Shown here: positions 55,879 to 64,000 of the stretch, one piece after another
Position numbering within the stretch: the stretch's first letter is position 1
Layout of the letters: every line of letters begins with the position of its first letter
DNA from: Planctomycetota bacterium
GTDB taxonomy: Bacteria > Planctomycetota > Planctomycetia > Pirellulales > UBA1268
Assembly (NCBI GenBank): GCA_003669585.1
Contig: QWOQ01000011.1
Coordinates: 291,039-355,038, forward strand
Reading direction: 5' to 3'
Length of the DNA: 64,000 nucleotides
Position numbers and translations under genes: made by a program
Notes under the pieces: model-generated
Told to the model about the DNA's origin: nothing
The model's database searches: none
Seen by the model: the letters and a program-made list of their open reading frames with translations, nothing else

Positions 55879-58635
55879 ATGGCATCGACAACGATTATTG
55901 ATCTTGGGCAAATTGCCCAGAAACTCGGACTACCACCAGTCGGCGTGGAGTCTGTTGCGCGCCTTTGTGAAGAAGGAAACGCAATCCCGTTTATTGCTTG
56001 GTACCGCCGTGATACTACGGGCGGAATGGAAGAGCCACAGATTCGGAGAATTGTCAACAGCGTGACGAAGCAGCGTCTTCTTGGTGAAAGACGACAAGTA
56101 ATTCTTAAATCAATTGAAGGGCAAGGCAGGCTGACTTCGGAACTTTCGGAATTGATCGCAGCGACAGTTTCACATGAGCGCCTTGAGGATCTGTATCTTC
56201 CTTACAAGCCTCGAAAGCTTTCGCCCGAAGAAATGACGCGAAGGCGACGTCTTGAGCCGCTTGCACGCGAAATTCTTTCGGCTGATCCCGGCGCATCCGA
56301 TCTCGACGCTCGCAGCGCCGTGTTTGTGGATTCCGACAGCAAAATTCTTTCTGCCGCTGACGCACTGCTCGGCGCGGGACATCTTCTTGCTGAAAATTTC
56401 AGCGAACGATCAGACGTTCGTCAAAGCCTTCGAGAGATTGTTCGCAGTGCAGGACACGTTGTCTGTGAGCGAGCGAATCAAGCGGGAAAGGCTCTTGCCA
56501 AAGAAGAGAAACATTATCGAGAGTTTTTCAAATTTCGTGAGCACTGTGATCGAATACCGGCTCATCGTATTCTTTCCATGAATCGGGGCGAACGTGCAAA
56601 GGCGCTCAAAATCTGGATTGATGTGCCTCTGAATGACATGCAGGCGACCGCCGAGTCGCTGGTGGTTCCTGCGAATCATCCGCACGCTGAATTTCTCAAA
56701 GGCTGTGTGCGAGATTCAATTCAAAGACTTATCCTGCCGAGCCTCGATCGCGAACTTCGTCGTGATCTCACTGACGCGTGTGAATCGCACGCAGTCAATG
56801 TTTTTGCCCGCAATATTCATAATCTTCTGTTGCAGCCACCATCACCGGGGCGACGCGTGCTTGCTCTTGATCCAGGCTTCAAGAATGGGTGCAAAGCGGT
56901 TGTGCTCGATGAACAGGGGCGATTGGTAGATCATGCCTCCATGCAGGTGGTGGGTCAGCAGGAAAAGCGAGACATTGCGAAGCAAAAAATAGCAGAGCTG
57001 GCAAAGGCCTATACGGTTTCGGTAATTGCTATTGGAAACGGGGCCGCGGCTAGAGAAACCGAGGCGATCGTTGCGGAATTGGTTGCCGGTGAGTTGGCAT
57101 CGCTCCAAATCGGATACGTAATCGTCAATGAGGCTGGAGCAGGGGTCTATGCAACAAGTCCTCTTGCAAAGGAAGAATTGCCTGAGTGCGAGGCCGCAGT
57201 ACGGGGTGCGGTGTCGATCGGACGACGTTTTCAGGATCCTCTCACAGAGCTTGTAAAGATTGAGCCATCTCACCTTGGATTTGGTCTTTATCAGCACGAT
57301 ATCAAGGCCAAGCATCTTCACGGTACGCTCGCATGCGTCATCGAAACCTGCGTAAATGTTGTGGGAGTCAATCTCAACGTCGCAGGAGCGTCGCTGCTTC
57401 GTTACGTTGCGGGGCTCGACGAAAACCTTGCAAAGTCTATTTGCGACTGGAGAACGAAAAACACGCGGTTCACTTCGCGAAAGCAACTCCTGGATGTTCC
57501 CGGCATGACCAGCGCTATCGTATTACAGTCGGCTGGATTTTTGCGGATTGAAGGAGGAGAAAATCCTCTCGATTCAACTGGTATTCATCCAGAAAACTAT
57601 TCGATTGCAGAAAAGATTCTTGAGCGACTCGGTGGCTCTCCTTCGAGTGTGCTTTCTCGCGATGAGCGATCTGCAATGGCCAAGCGGGCCTCTGCCTTAC
57701 AGGTGGATGCGATTGCCGTGGAGTTCTCGGTAGGTCGATTTTTGGTAATCGATATTTTGGACTGTCTTACGAGTCGGGAACTCGACGTTCGGCTTGGACG
57801 TCCGCAGCCGAACATTAAGAAAAGTACTCGTACCTTAGACGAGCTCGAAGTTGGAATGGAACTCGCGGGCCCAGTTTTAAATGTTGTTGAATTTGGCATC
57901 TTTGTCGACGTCGGTCTTTCCGAGAGTGGCCTCGTTCATATCAGCCAGATTTCGCGCCATTTCATTCGTGATCCACATGATGCGGTCAGTGTGGGAGAGG
58001 TGGTTCGGGTATGGGTTATGGAACTGGATAAGGAAAAAAAGCGAATCGCGCTTACCATGATTCCGCCGCGACCCGCGAGGCCGCCCCGTCGCACTGAAGA
58101 TCGTCCGGCTCGCGTGGCGAAGGAAGTTTCTGGTCGCGCGGAACGAGAACCGTCGCGCACTCGTTCAGATCAGGGGCCTGAAAGGTCAGCTCGGCGAACA
58201 CCGCGACCAGACAAGCCGCGTTCAATCTCTCAGGAGCGACGTCCAACGACCTACGTTTCCACAACTCAAAAAGGTCCGGTGTTACCAATCTCAAAAGCGA
58301 TGCGAGAAGGGAGGGCACCTCTGCGAACGTTTGGAGATTTAAAGCAACTTCTTGCAGTCAGGGCTGGGCTGGAAGAAGAGCCTGTCGCGAGCACGACATC
58401 GGGCAAAAAAAAGAAACCAAAAGTCGTTTCAGAAGAAATTTTGAAAGGAGACTTCCCAGCCGTCTCAATAGAAGCAGAAAATCCTGTAGCGACTCTCGTT
58501 GAAGAGCCTTGTGCGATTGTCAACGATGAAACGATTTCAAATTCAGATTCAAAATCCGAATCAATATCGAGCACGAACGACAACGGTGCTGAGGGGATCG
58601 GTTCAGAACCAGAAACTACCTTTCCCGAAACGTGA
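55879..58635 (+). CDS. tex: Tex-family RNA-binding transcription accessory protein
   Basis: 918 residues from ATG 55879 (a TTG three bases earlier is also open). N-terminal Tex helical region ([21 protein letters not shown]), a YqgF/RuvC-like domain ([17 protein letters not shown]), tandem helix-hairpin-helix region ([19 protein letters not shown]), then an S1 domain (~652-720; [22 protein letters not shown]). The ~200 residues after it are an Arg/Pro/Glu-rich then acidic-Ser-rich tail not found in typical Tex (~780 residues). Tex affects transcription and RNA handling and is widely conserved. Its last 20 bases overlap the convergent infA gene. Confidence 0.93.
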   Translation: MASTTIIDLGQIAQKLGLPPVGVESVARLCEEGNAIPFIAWYRRDTTGGMEEPQIRRIVNSVTKQRLLGERRQVILKSIEGQGRLTSELSELIAATVSHERLEDLYLPYKPRKLSPEEMTRRRRLEPLAREILSADPGASDLDARSAVFVDSDSKILSAADALLGAGHLLAENFSERSDVRQSLREIVRSAGHVVCERANQAGKALAKEEKHYREFFKFREHCDRIPAHRILSMNRGERAKALKIWIDVPLNDMQATAESLVVPANHPHAEFLKGCVRDSIQRLILPSLDRELRRDLTDACESHAVNVFARNIHNLLLQPPSPGRRVLALDPGFKNGCKAVVLDEQGRLVDHASMQVVGQQEKRDIAKQKIAELAKAYTVSVIAIGNGAAARETEAIVAELVAGELASLQIGYVIVNEAGAGVYATSPLAKEELPECEAAVRGAVSIGRRFQDPLTELVKIEPSHLGFGLYQHDIKAKHLHGTLACVIETCVNVVGVNLNVAGASLLRYVAGLDENLAKSICDWRTKNTRFTSRKQLLDVPGMTSAIVLQSAGFLRIEGGENPLDSTGIHPENYSIAEKILERLGGSPSSVLSRDERSAMAKRASALQVDAIAVEFSVGRFLVIDILDCLTSRELDVRLGRPQPNIKKSTRTLDELEVGMELAGPVLNVVEFGIFVDVGLSESGLVHISQISRHFIRDPHDAVSVGEVVRVWVMELDKEKKRIALTMIPPRPARPPRRTEDRPARVAKEVSGRAEREPSRTRSDQGPERSARRTPRPDKPRSISQERRPTTYVSTTQKGPVLPISKAMREGRAPLRTFGDLKQLLAVRAGLEEEPVASTTSGKKKKPKVVSEEILKGDFPAVSIEAENPVATLVEEPCAIVNDETISNSDSKSESISSTNDNGAEGIGSEPETTFPET

Positions 58636-58837
58636 TGCGCCCTTTTGTGAGATCGTACGGCGAAAGTTCAACCTTCACCTTATCTCCCGGCACGATGCGG
58701 ATAAAATTCTTACGCATTTTTCCGGCGACGTGGGCGTTGACGATGTGGCCACCAGTAATCTGCACCCGAAATCGCGTATTGGCCAACGCCTGTGTCACGA
58801 CACCTTCTACTTCAAGAGCCTGCTCTTTTTCCGCCAT
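58616..58837 (-). CDS. infA: Translation initiation factor IF-1
   Basis: 73 residues from ATG 58837, with AAGGAAT upstream; an in-frame GTG at 58858 lacks family likeness. The S1-like OB-fold IF-1 sequence is clear: [50 protein letters not shown] and the [15 protein letters not shown] ending. IF-1 blocks the ribosomal A site during initiation. It is a lone gene, not in the usual ribosomal-protein operon, and its 3' end overlaps that of tex by 20 bases on the other strand. Confidence 0.94.
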   Translation of the reverse strand: MAEKEQALEVEGVVTQALANTRFRVQITGGHIVNAHVAGKMRKNFIRIVPGDKVKVELSPYDLTKGRITFRER

Positions 58838-59062
58838 CGAATTCCTTCCAGAAGCCACCGGGTCTTAAAAAGTTCCCGGAATTAAAAAACGAAGGCATCC
58901 GTTTTCAGATGTCTTCGCAACCGGTTCGAGATGCTACCACACTCTCCAAAGCAGTACACCCCGACTACTTCCAAATCCCAGACAACGAGGAAGCCATCGG
59001 TGTATGGCTCGCTGAATCATTGAACCGCTGTGAACCAGGGTGAGAAGTGTGTGGATGGTAAA

Positions 59063-60188
59063 TCATTCGTCAGAGGTTGCCGCAGGAGCCGATCCAGAAG
59101 CTTTCCATCGCAGATAAGCATCAAAAAAGCCATCAAGATTTCCATCCAATACGCTTTGAAAGCTTCCTACATAGTGGCCAGTGCGCTGATCTTTGACACG
59201 TTGGTCAGGGTGGAGAAAGTAGTTTCGAATTTGTGAACCAAATCCAGTTTTGGGCTGTTGTTTGTAGCGAGCAAGTTGTTCTGCATCGCGTTTTTCTTCT
59301 TCGAGACGTGCGATTCTGGAACGGAGCATTTTGATCGCTGTCGCACGATTCTTGTGCTGACTGCGTTCGCTTTGGCATTGAACGACGATGCCGGTCGGAA
59401 AATGTGTCATGCGGATGGCGCTTGAAGTTTTATTGACGTGCTGCCCACCGGCACCGCTGGCCCGAAAAACATCTTCACGAATATCCTCATCCCGCAATTC
59501 AATCTCCGTGTCGTCATCGGCAATCTCGGGTGACACATCGACTGCCGCAAAACTCGTCTGACGTTTTCCTTCCGCATTAAAAGGACTAATTCGCACCAGA
59601 CGGTGAATCCCCATTTCCCCCTTCATGTAGCCATACGCCCACGGTCCACGAATGGCGAAGGCGGCGCTCTGGATGCCAGCAACCGCATCATCCTGCCGAT
59701 CGAGCAATTCGATGGAGTACTCGTGTTTTGATGCCCAGAGTGAATACATACGCATGAGCATCTCTGCCCAGTCATTGGCGTCCGTGCCGCCATCGCGAGC
59801 GTTGATTGACACAATCGCGTTTGAAGCATCGTGAGGCCCGGAAAGAAGCGAAGCCAGTTCAAGAGCGTCAACAAGCTTTTCAAGCCGATCAGTTTCGCTC
59901 GAGAGTTCAGATTCAATCGAGGAATCTTCACTGGCAAGCTGAGCCAGAGCCTCCACGTCACTGCTCACATGGAGAGCCTCTTCAAGCGGTTTGAGAATCG
60001 AATTGATTCCCCTCAGTTCTGAAACAGTCTCCTGAGCTTTTTCAGGATTGGTCCAGAAATCAGAGGAGGCCATTCGTTCTTCAATAGCAGCTGCATTGCG
60101 ACGACGTCCCTCCCAGTCAAAGAGAGTCTCGTAAACGAAGCAGTCGATCACGAATCGCCTCAGAGCGATTCACCAGCGCAGTATCCAT
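59063..60188 (-). CDS. prfB: Peptide chain release factor 2, with programmed +1 frameshift
   Basis: About 374 residues when the frames are joined: codons 60188-60120 encode 23 residues starting MDTALVNRSEAIRDRLLRLR, then reading shifts at CTT TGA C to continue at 60118 with DWEGRRRNAAAIEERM. The second frame alone (59063-60151 open) would lack the natural start. RF2 hallmarks follow: SPF in RISPFNAEGKRQTSF and GGQ in GAGGQHVNKTSSAIR. RF2 ends translation at UGA and UAA; low RF2 slows the UGA step so the ribosome shifts and makes more RF2. It is transcribed with dprA upstream and is close to infA downstream. Confidence 0.94.
60116..60122 (-). promoter_or_regulatory. prfB programmed frameshift site CTTTGAC
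   Basis: The slippery codon CTT (60122-60120) is followed by in-frame TGA (60119-60117) and C. The +1 shift skips one T and resumes with GAC. This is the classic autoregulatory site of prfB. The strong internal Shine-Dalgarno stimulator of E. coli (AGGGGG three bases before CTT) is not present; the nearest purines are ACGAGA. Confidence 0.9.
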
Positions 60189-60323
60189 ACAATGAACTCC
60201 GAGGCTCAATGATCCAAACGAGATTCCAAAGAAGAACGCAGTGTCGAAAGTCTAACCGGGGATAGAGATTCGCATACACTGCAACACAGAATCAATCCGA
60301 TTACGACGAATCTCACGGCGTGT

Positions 60324-61469
60324 TCAGATACGTTCCACGCGATTTCCGGGAAGTCGCCGAAGCAGTTTTCGCATTTCAAGCACGCTGAGTGTGGAAAAAA
60401 CCTGAGAGGCTGCAAGACCACTGGTCTCCACAATCTCATCGACGAGCACGGCACAGTCACCGGCTGCTTCAAGGACGCGGCGTTCTTGATCGTCGAGTTG
60501 AAGCTCGACAGGATTTCTAATGGTGAGTCCATCTCTGCTGGTTGTTGTTTCAAAAAGCGGCCCAAGTTCTTCCAGAATATCGCTCGCAGTTTCAACGAGT
60601 TTTGCTCCATCGCGAAGAAGCATGTGGCATCCTCGTGACACTGAAACTTCAATTGATCCGGGAACGGCAAATACTTCGCGTCCCTGTTCGCTAGCGAGTC
60701 TTGCTGTGATGATCGCTCCGGAGCGTTCCGAAGCCTGCACAACGACAGTTCCAAGAGCCATCCCGGAGACAATGCGGTTGCGTTGCGGAAATGCTCCCGG
60801 AGATGGATGAACCAGCGGCGGTAATTCACTGATCACCGCACCATGAGCAGCAATTTCGTTGGCGAGTTGTTCATGTTCCGGTGGATAAATATTTAACACT
60901 CCGCTTCCAAGCACGGCGATCGTTCGTCCGCCGGCAGAAAGGGCTCCACGGTGGGCCGCCGCATCGATTCCGCGAGCCAAGCCACTGATGATCGTGTAGC
61001 CAGCGCGAGCAAGATTTCCAGCGAGTTGCTCAGCGACCTTGATACCGTAGGAGGTGGCGTGTCGAGCACCAACAATGGCAATGGCAAGTGAGTCGCACGG
61101 TTGGATTGTTCCACGAACAAAAAGAATTCCTGGAGGATCGCATATTCGCGCAAGAAGACTTGGGTAGTCACTTGAACCCTCGAGGCAAATGGAGACTGAA
61201 TGACGACAACACAGTGCGATCACCTCTTCCGCAGTTGAATCAACGTTCGCAGCCAGGATTTCTTCAGAAATTTTGGGGCCGATGCGTGCAACAGACCGCA
61301 GTTCTTCGGGACGTGCTGCCAATACTGCCTCGGGCGATCCAAATCGTTCGAGGAGAAGTTGTCGTAAACGTGGCCCGATCCCCGACACACACGCCAACGT
61401 CACACTTGCATAGAGGTGCCGAAGATCATCGTCAGAATCGCTTTGAATACTGTTCACGCAAAACACCAC
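60324..61469 (-). CDS. dprA: DNA-processing protein DprA
   Basis: 381 residues. The Rossmann-like DNA-binding domain is diagnostic: SLAIAIVGARHATSYG, IISGLARGIDAAAHRGAL, GRTIAVLGSGVLNIYPPEH, FPQRNRIVSGMALG and EVFAVPGSI. An N-terminal helix-hairpin-helix/SAM-like part is present (VSGIGPRLRQLLLERFG), and the C-terminal DML1-type winged helix (DQERRVLEAAG ... LSVLEMRKLLRRLPGNRVERI) is intact. DprA loads RecA on incoming single-stranded DNA in natural transformation. The start is a GTG at 61469 with two other GTGs close by, all plausible. 135 bases separate its stop from the prfB start. Confidence 0.93.
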   Translation of the reverse strand: MVFCVNSIQSDSDDDLRHLYASVTLACVSGIGPRLRQLLLERFGSPEAVLAARPEELRSVARIGPKISEEILAANVDSTAEEVIALCCRHSVSICLEGSSDYPSLLARICDPPGILFVRGTIQPCDSLAIAIVGARHATSYGIKVAEQLAGNLARAGYTIISGLARGIDAAAHRGALSAGGRTIAVLGSGVLNIYPPEHEQLANEIAAHGAVISELPPLVHPSPGAFPQRNRIVSGMALGTVVVQASERSGAIITARLASEQGREVFAVPGSIEVSVSRGCHMLLRDGAKLVETASDILEELGPLFETTTSRDGLTIRNPVELQLDDQERRVLEAAGDCAVLVDEIVETSGLAASQVFSTLSVLEMRKLLRRLPGNRVERI

Positions 61470-61652
61470 CGCAGTTGGTAGAAATGTTCAAAAAGCTCTT
61501 CTACGAACTGTAGTGGTGAATAAAAACAAGAGCAAACAATTGGTCAAACCCCGGTCGGTCTACCGGAGGAACACGCGATTTGTGTTGCAGCAGAAGACTT
61601 TCGGTGTATCAGCAAAAAGCAGCAGATACAAAGTCTTAGAGACAATCGAAAA

Positions 61653-62048
61653 CTATCCGGCCTGCGCCTTGAGTTCGGCGAGATGTTGTGCAGTTCCAAC
61701 AAGTCGATCCCAATTCTGCTCAACGTATTCCGGAGGTCCACCGATCTGGGCGACTACCTGCGCAACTTCTTCTGTAGGAATCATCTCGATTGCATCCCAT
61801 GGACAGACTTTGAGCTCGTAGGGATTCGATTTCTTGCCCGGTATATGAACACATACTTCGCATCCCACGCATCGCTCGATGTCGATCTCGCACCAGCTTT
61901 GCAAGTTGTGAAACTGATCGTATTGCTGAACCTTGAGAATGCAGTCGACCGGACAGACTTCAATGCATGCCTCACAGCCAGTGCAGTTGTCGGCCGTGAT
62001 AACGGCGAGTTCTTTAGGGAGTTTTTTGCGAGGTCCTTGCTTGGCCAT
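61653..62048 (-). CDS. Ferredoxin with two [4Fe-4S] clusters
   Basis: 131 residues from ATG 62048 (MAKQGPRKKLPKELAVI); the frame continues upstream without likeness. First cluster motif CTGCEACIEVCPVDC; second CVGCEVC with the far cysteine in VCPWD after an insertion of about 15 residues. The insertion makes it resemble the planctomycete and chlorobial type of 4Fe-4S ferredoxin. Electron carrier; partner not identified. It lies 183 bases downstream of dprA in transcription order and 222 bases before lysA's stop. Confidence 0.87.
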   Translation of the reverse strand: MAKQGPRKKLPKELAVITADNCTGCEACIEVCPVDCILKVQQYDQFHNLQSWCEIDIERCVGCEVCVHIPGKKSNPYELKVCPWDAIEMIPTEEVAQVVAQIGGPPEYVEQNWDRLVGTAQHLAELKAQAG

Positions 62049-62270
62049 GAGAGATATATCGGTAGAAGAGGAAGCGGGAGGAGAGTTTTCCTTCAGATAG
62101 AGGATCGTAGCCGGAATACTACAGTTGGCCAAATCCACATGCGTGAAAACCGAAAAAAGCTCTCCAAGAGGACATTCGAGCAAAATAGTAAATAGAGAAG
62201 AAAAGCGAACTCGTCATTTCCCTGTCAGCATGGCAGGTTCAAGAGTTGACTTTCTTCGATTGATTTTTTC

Positions 62271-63671
62271 TCAGAGCGTTTCACCACGAACGAGATCTTC
62301 CGAAGTCTGCCGGATTCTTACGAGCCTCGCTTCTTTGGCATCGACAAGTACTTCCGCCGGAAAGGGCTTTGAATTGTAATTGCTTGCCATGACAAAACCA
62401 TACGCGCCTGCAATTTCAATCACGAGGTGGTCACCAACATGCGCTGGGGGAAGATTTCTGGTGCTGACAAATCCTCCGTCGGATTGCGTGAAGATGTCGC
62501 CAGATTCGCAGAGCGGGCCGCCCACAACAACTTCTTCAGAAGCACCTCTCTCAATCATCAGGTTTCCTTCTCCAGGGCAAAGACTCATCGGATGCCACGA
62601 TCCATACAGCACTGGACGTGCAAGAGTATTGAAACCTGCATCAACTAAAATGTATTTTTTTGTTCCCATTGTTTTGGTTGCACGAACTTCCGTGATCAGA
62701 TACCCCGATTCAGCGGTGAGGAATCGTCCTGGTTCGATTTCAAGTCGAATGCGATGACCAAATTTCTTTTCAAGTGAAACACGAGTTGCATCCCAAAGTT
62801 GGAAATAGCCACGTAGATCGGCATGGACCTCTTCAGGCTTATAGGGCACTGGCAATCCACCACCGGCACTGATTGTGTTGAGAGATCGTCCAATATCCAA
62901 AGCGACTCGCTCGAGCGATCCAGCCACTTCTGCAAGATGCTCGAGGTCGGTGCCACTACCAATGTGCATATGCAGGCCGGTGACCGAAATGCCAGCCCAC
63001 TCGGCACGCCTGAGAACCTCAGAAATATCCTCATGCCAGATGCCGTGTTTCGATCCTTCCCCGCCAGTATTTGTTTTTTGGCTATGGCCATGACCAAATC
63101 CTGGATTCACACGCAGGGTGACGTTTGCACCCGGTACATGCTGGGCAAGTTGCTCGAGCATGTCGGCACTTCCACAATTGACATGCAGTCCGAGTCGTGA
63201 AACTTCGCTCAAGCTTTCGCGATCAAAAATATCAGCGGTGTACACAATATGGTGAACCGGTGGCAGCCCATCGGATCCGGGTGTTCGATCAACTTCTGGC
63301 GACCAACCGGCTCGCATGGCTCTATGAATTTCACCGGCGCTTACCGCGTCGACCATTCCTCCTTGGGATCGCACCACATTGAGGACCGCCAGATTTGAAC
63401 AGGCTTTTTGTGCAAAGCGGATGGTGTCCCATGCCGCGAGATCAGCGCATCGACGCCGAATGAGATCTGCATCGTAGACATACAGCGGCGTTCCAAATCT
63501 GTGAGCAAGTTCCGCAACCGATACACCGGCAATATGGGTACGGAAACGTTCTTTGTGATTCTGGAAATGACTCGATTCATCGGCAGTTGAATTCACTTGA
63601 AAATAATCTCTTTCAAAGAAGGCAGACTCAAATAGTTGTTGCCGGACATAACTCCATGAATCGTAGAGCAT
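62271..63671 (-). CDS. lysA: Diaminopimelate decarboxylase
   Basis: 466 residues. PLP-lysine Lys89 in RFAQKACSN, with [59 protein letters not shown] and [14 protein letters not shown] all matching the family. It decarboxylates meso-diaminopimelate to lysine. The first ~45 residues are beyond the usual start; GTG at 63596 would give 441 residues and is an alternative. It begins 25 bases after the stop of the repeat-protein gene on the same strand, so both may be cotranscribed. Confidence 0.93.
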   Translation of the reverse strand: MLYDSWSYVRQQLFESAFFERDYFQVNSTADESSHFQNHKERFRTHIAGVSVAELAHRFGTPLYVYDADLIRRRCADLAAWDTIRFAQKACSNLAVLNVVRSQGGMVDAVSAGEIHRAMRAGWSPEVDRTPGSDGLPPVHHIVYTADIFDRESLSEVSRLGLHVNCGSADMLEQLAQHVPGANVTLRVNPGFGHGHSQKTNTGGEGSKHGIWHEDISEVLRRAEWAGISVTGLHMHIGSGTDLEHLAEVAGSLERVALDIGRSLNTISAGGGLPVPYKPEEVHADLRGYFQLWDATRVSLEKKFGHRIRLEIEPGRFLTAESGYLITEVRATKTMGTKKYILVDAGFNTLARPVLYGSWHPMSLCPGEGNLMIERGASEEVVVGGPLCESGDIFTQSDGGFVSTRNLPPAHVGDHLVIEIAGAYGFVMASNYNSKPFPAEVLVDAKEARLVRIRQTSEDLVRGETL

Positions 63672-63695
63672 CAGTGCAGCGAAATGCCAAAGAAA

Positions 63696-64000
63696 TTACT
63701 TTGCGTTTTGCACACTCGGCAAAGGCACGCCCGGACGGGGCGCCGGAGGTAATGAGCCTGGAGGTGTTGAGCCTGGAGGTGTTGAGCCTGGAGGTGTTGA
63801 GCCTGGAGGTGTTGAGCCTGGAGGTGTTGAGCCTGGAAGTGTTGAGCCTGGAAGTGTTGAGCCTGGAAGTGTTGAGCCTGGAAGTGTTGAGCCTGGAGGT
63901 GTTGAGCCTGGAGGTGTTGAACCTGGAGGTGTTGAACCTGGAGGTGTTGAACCTGGAAGTGTTGAACCTGGAGGTGTTGAACCTGGAGGTGTTGAACCTG
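63696..64000 (-). CDS. 3' end of a gene encoding a Thr-Pro-Pro-Gly-Ser pentapeptide repeat protein (partial)
   Basis: The minus-strand frame is open from the window edge to a TAA at 63696-63698. It gives about 16 copies of TPPGS, some TLPGS, then a non-repeat tail [18 protein letters not shown]. The 5' part lies outside the window. Repeats of this type form flexible, extended Pro-rich stalks or surface regions, often with signal or membrane domains elsewhere. The frame is kept throughout because the repeat unit is 15 bases. Function unknown. It precedes lysA by 25 bases in the same direction. Confidence 0.68.
   Translation of the reverse strand, partial: GSTPPGSTPPGSTLPGSTPPGSTPPGSTPPGSTPPGSTLPGSTLPGSTLPGSTLPGSTPPGSTPPGSTPPGSTPPGSTPPGSLPPAPRPGVPLPSVQNAK
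63754..64000. repeat. 15-bp tandem repeat array
   Basis: Unit GAGCCTGGAGGTGTT (plus strand) repeated about 16.5 times to the window edge, with two single-base variants that alternate in blocks: GAGCCTGGAAGTGTT, and, nearer the edge, GAACCTGGAGGTGTT. No spacers lie between units, so this is not a CRISPR array. The variants cluster, implying unit-by-unit copying by slippage. Confidence 0.9.

Noticed and set aside
60206..60829. Open frame of 207 codons overlapping the 3' part of dprA on the same strand
   Set aside because: It is another frame of a clear dprA gene and has no protein-family likeness.
61551..61566. Short CCGGT/ACCGG hairpin after the ferredoxin gene
   Set aside because: Only 5 bp and no T-run; too weak to call a terminator.
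63754..64000. CRISPR array
   Set aside because: Units are directly adjacent with no spacers and keep a coding frame.

Overview
The window looks like chromosomal DNA of a planctomycete, probably near Pirellulales. This is inferred from gene content and not from a database search. The pointers are a fused CysN-CysC next to CysD, a Tat-exported Gfo/Idh/MocA oxidoreductase, a redoxin-cytochrome-copper monooxygenase fusion, an FGE-like/hydrolase fusion, secreted leucine-rich and FG-GAP proteins, a bacterial topoisomerase VI A subunit, and a large protein starting MRLTLRTLLAW. Base composition looks close to balanced over most of the window and visibly richer in G+C from about 20.4 to 38.9 kb.

Layout. 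0.5-8.7 kb: a large membrane protein of unknown role, then a regulatory-type phosphotransferase set (ribosome hibernation factor, EIIA, HPr, EI), then RNase E/G and ribosomal protein L21. 8.7-20.3 kb: UbiD-type decarboxylase, RarA, small exported proteins, sulfate activation genes cysD-cysNC, glucose-6-phosphate dehydrogenase and an amidase. 20.4-38.9 kb: an accessory block ending near tRNA-His. It holds an outer-membrane efflux protein, two RND pumps, one membrane fusion protein, a copper/redox protein coupled to an ABC exporter, an FGE/hydrolase fusion, an LssY-C protein, and three gene relics. 39.2-44.5 kb: tRNA-His, exported proteins, the oxidoreductase and a leucine-rich repeat protein. 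44.7-52.4 kb: a same-strand cluster joining a PspA/IM30-like protein, a Ycf46-like AAA+ ATPase, a small protein, a substrate-binding protein fused to an OmpA peptidoglycan-binding domain, an ABC permease, an ABC ATPase and a membrane/coiled-coil protein. 52.4-64 kb: topoisomerase VI A, a DegT/StrS aminotransferase, Tex, IF-1, prfB (with a programmed frameshift), DprA, a ferredoxin, LysA, and the 3' end of a gene encoding a Pro/Gly/Ser/Thr pentapeptide repeat.

How genes work together. The phosphotransferase set has no EIIB or EIIC, so it probably signals instead of importing sugar. EI would pass phosphate from PEP to HPr and on to EIIA, next to a ribosome hibernation factor, as in the proteobacterial hpf-ptsN neighbourhood. 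CysD and CysNC together turn sulfate into APS and PAPS. The 44.7-52.4 kb cluster has tight or overlapping genes and reads as one membrane-stress or uptake machine whose binding protein is tethered between inner membrane and peptidoglycan; I regard it as the best candidate for an unusual system.

The most striking structural observation is in the efflux region. At about 20.4-22.5 kb a full outer-membrane efflux gene is followed by a decayed fragment of an RND pump. At about 29.5-32.9 kb a decayed fragment of the same outer-membrane gene is followed by the full pump. This looks like a duplication of an OMF/RND unit followed by reciprocal loss, with about 7 kb of copper/redox, ABC and FGE/hydrolase genes between the copies.
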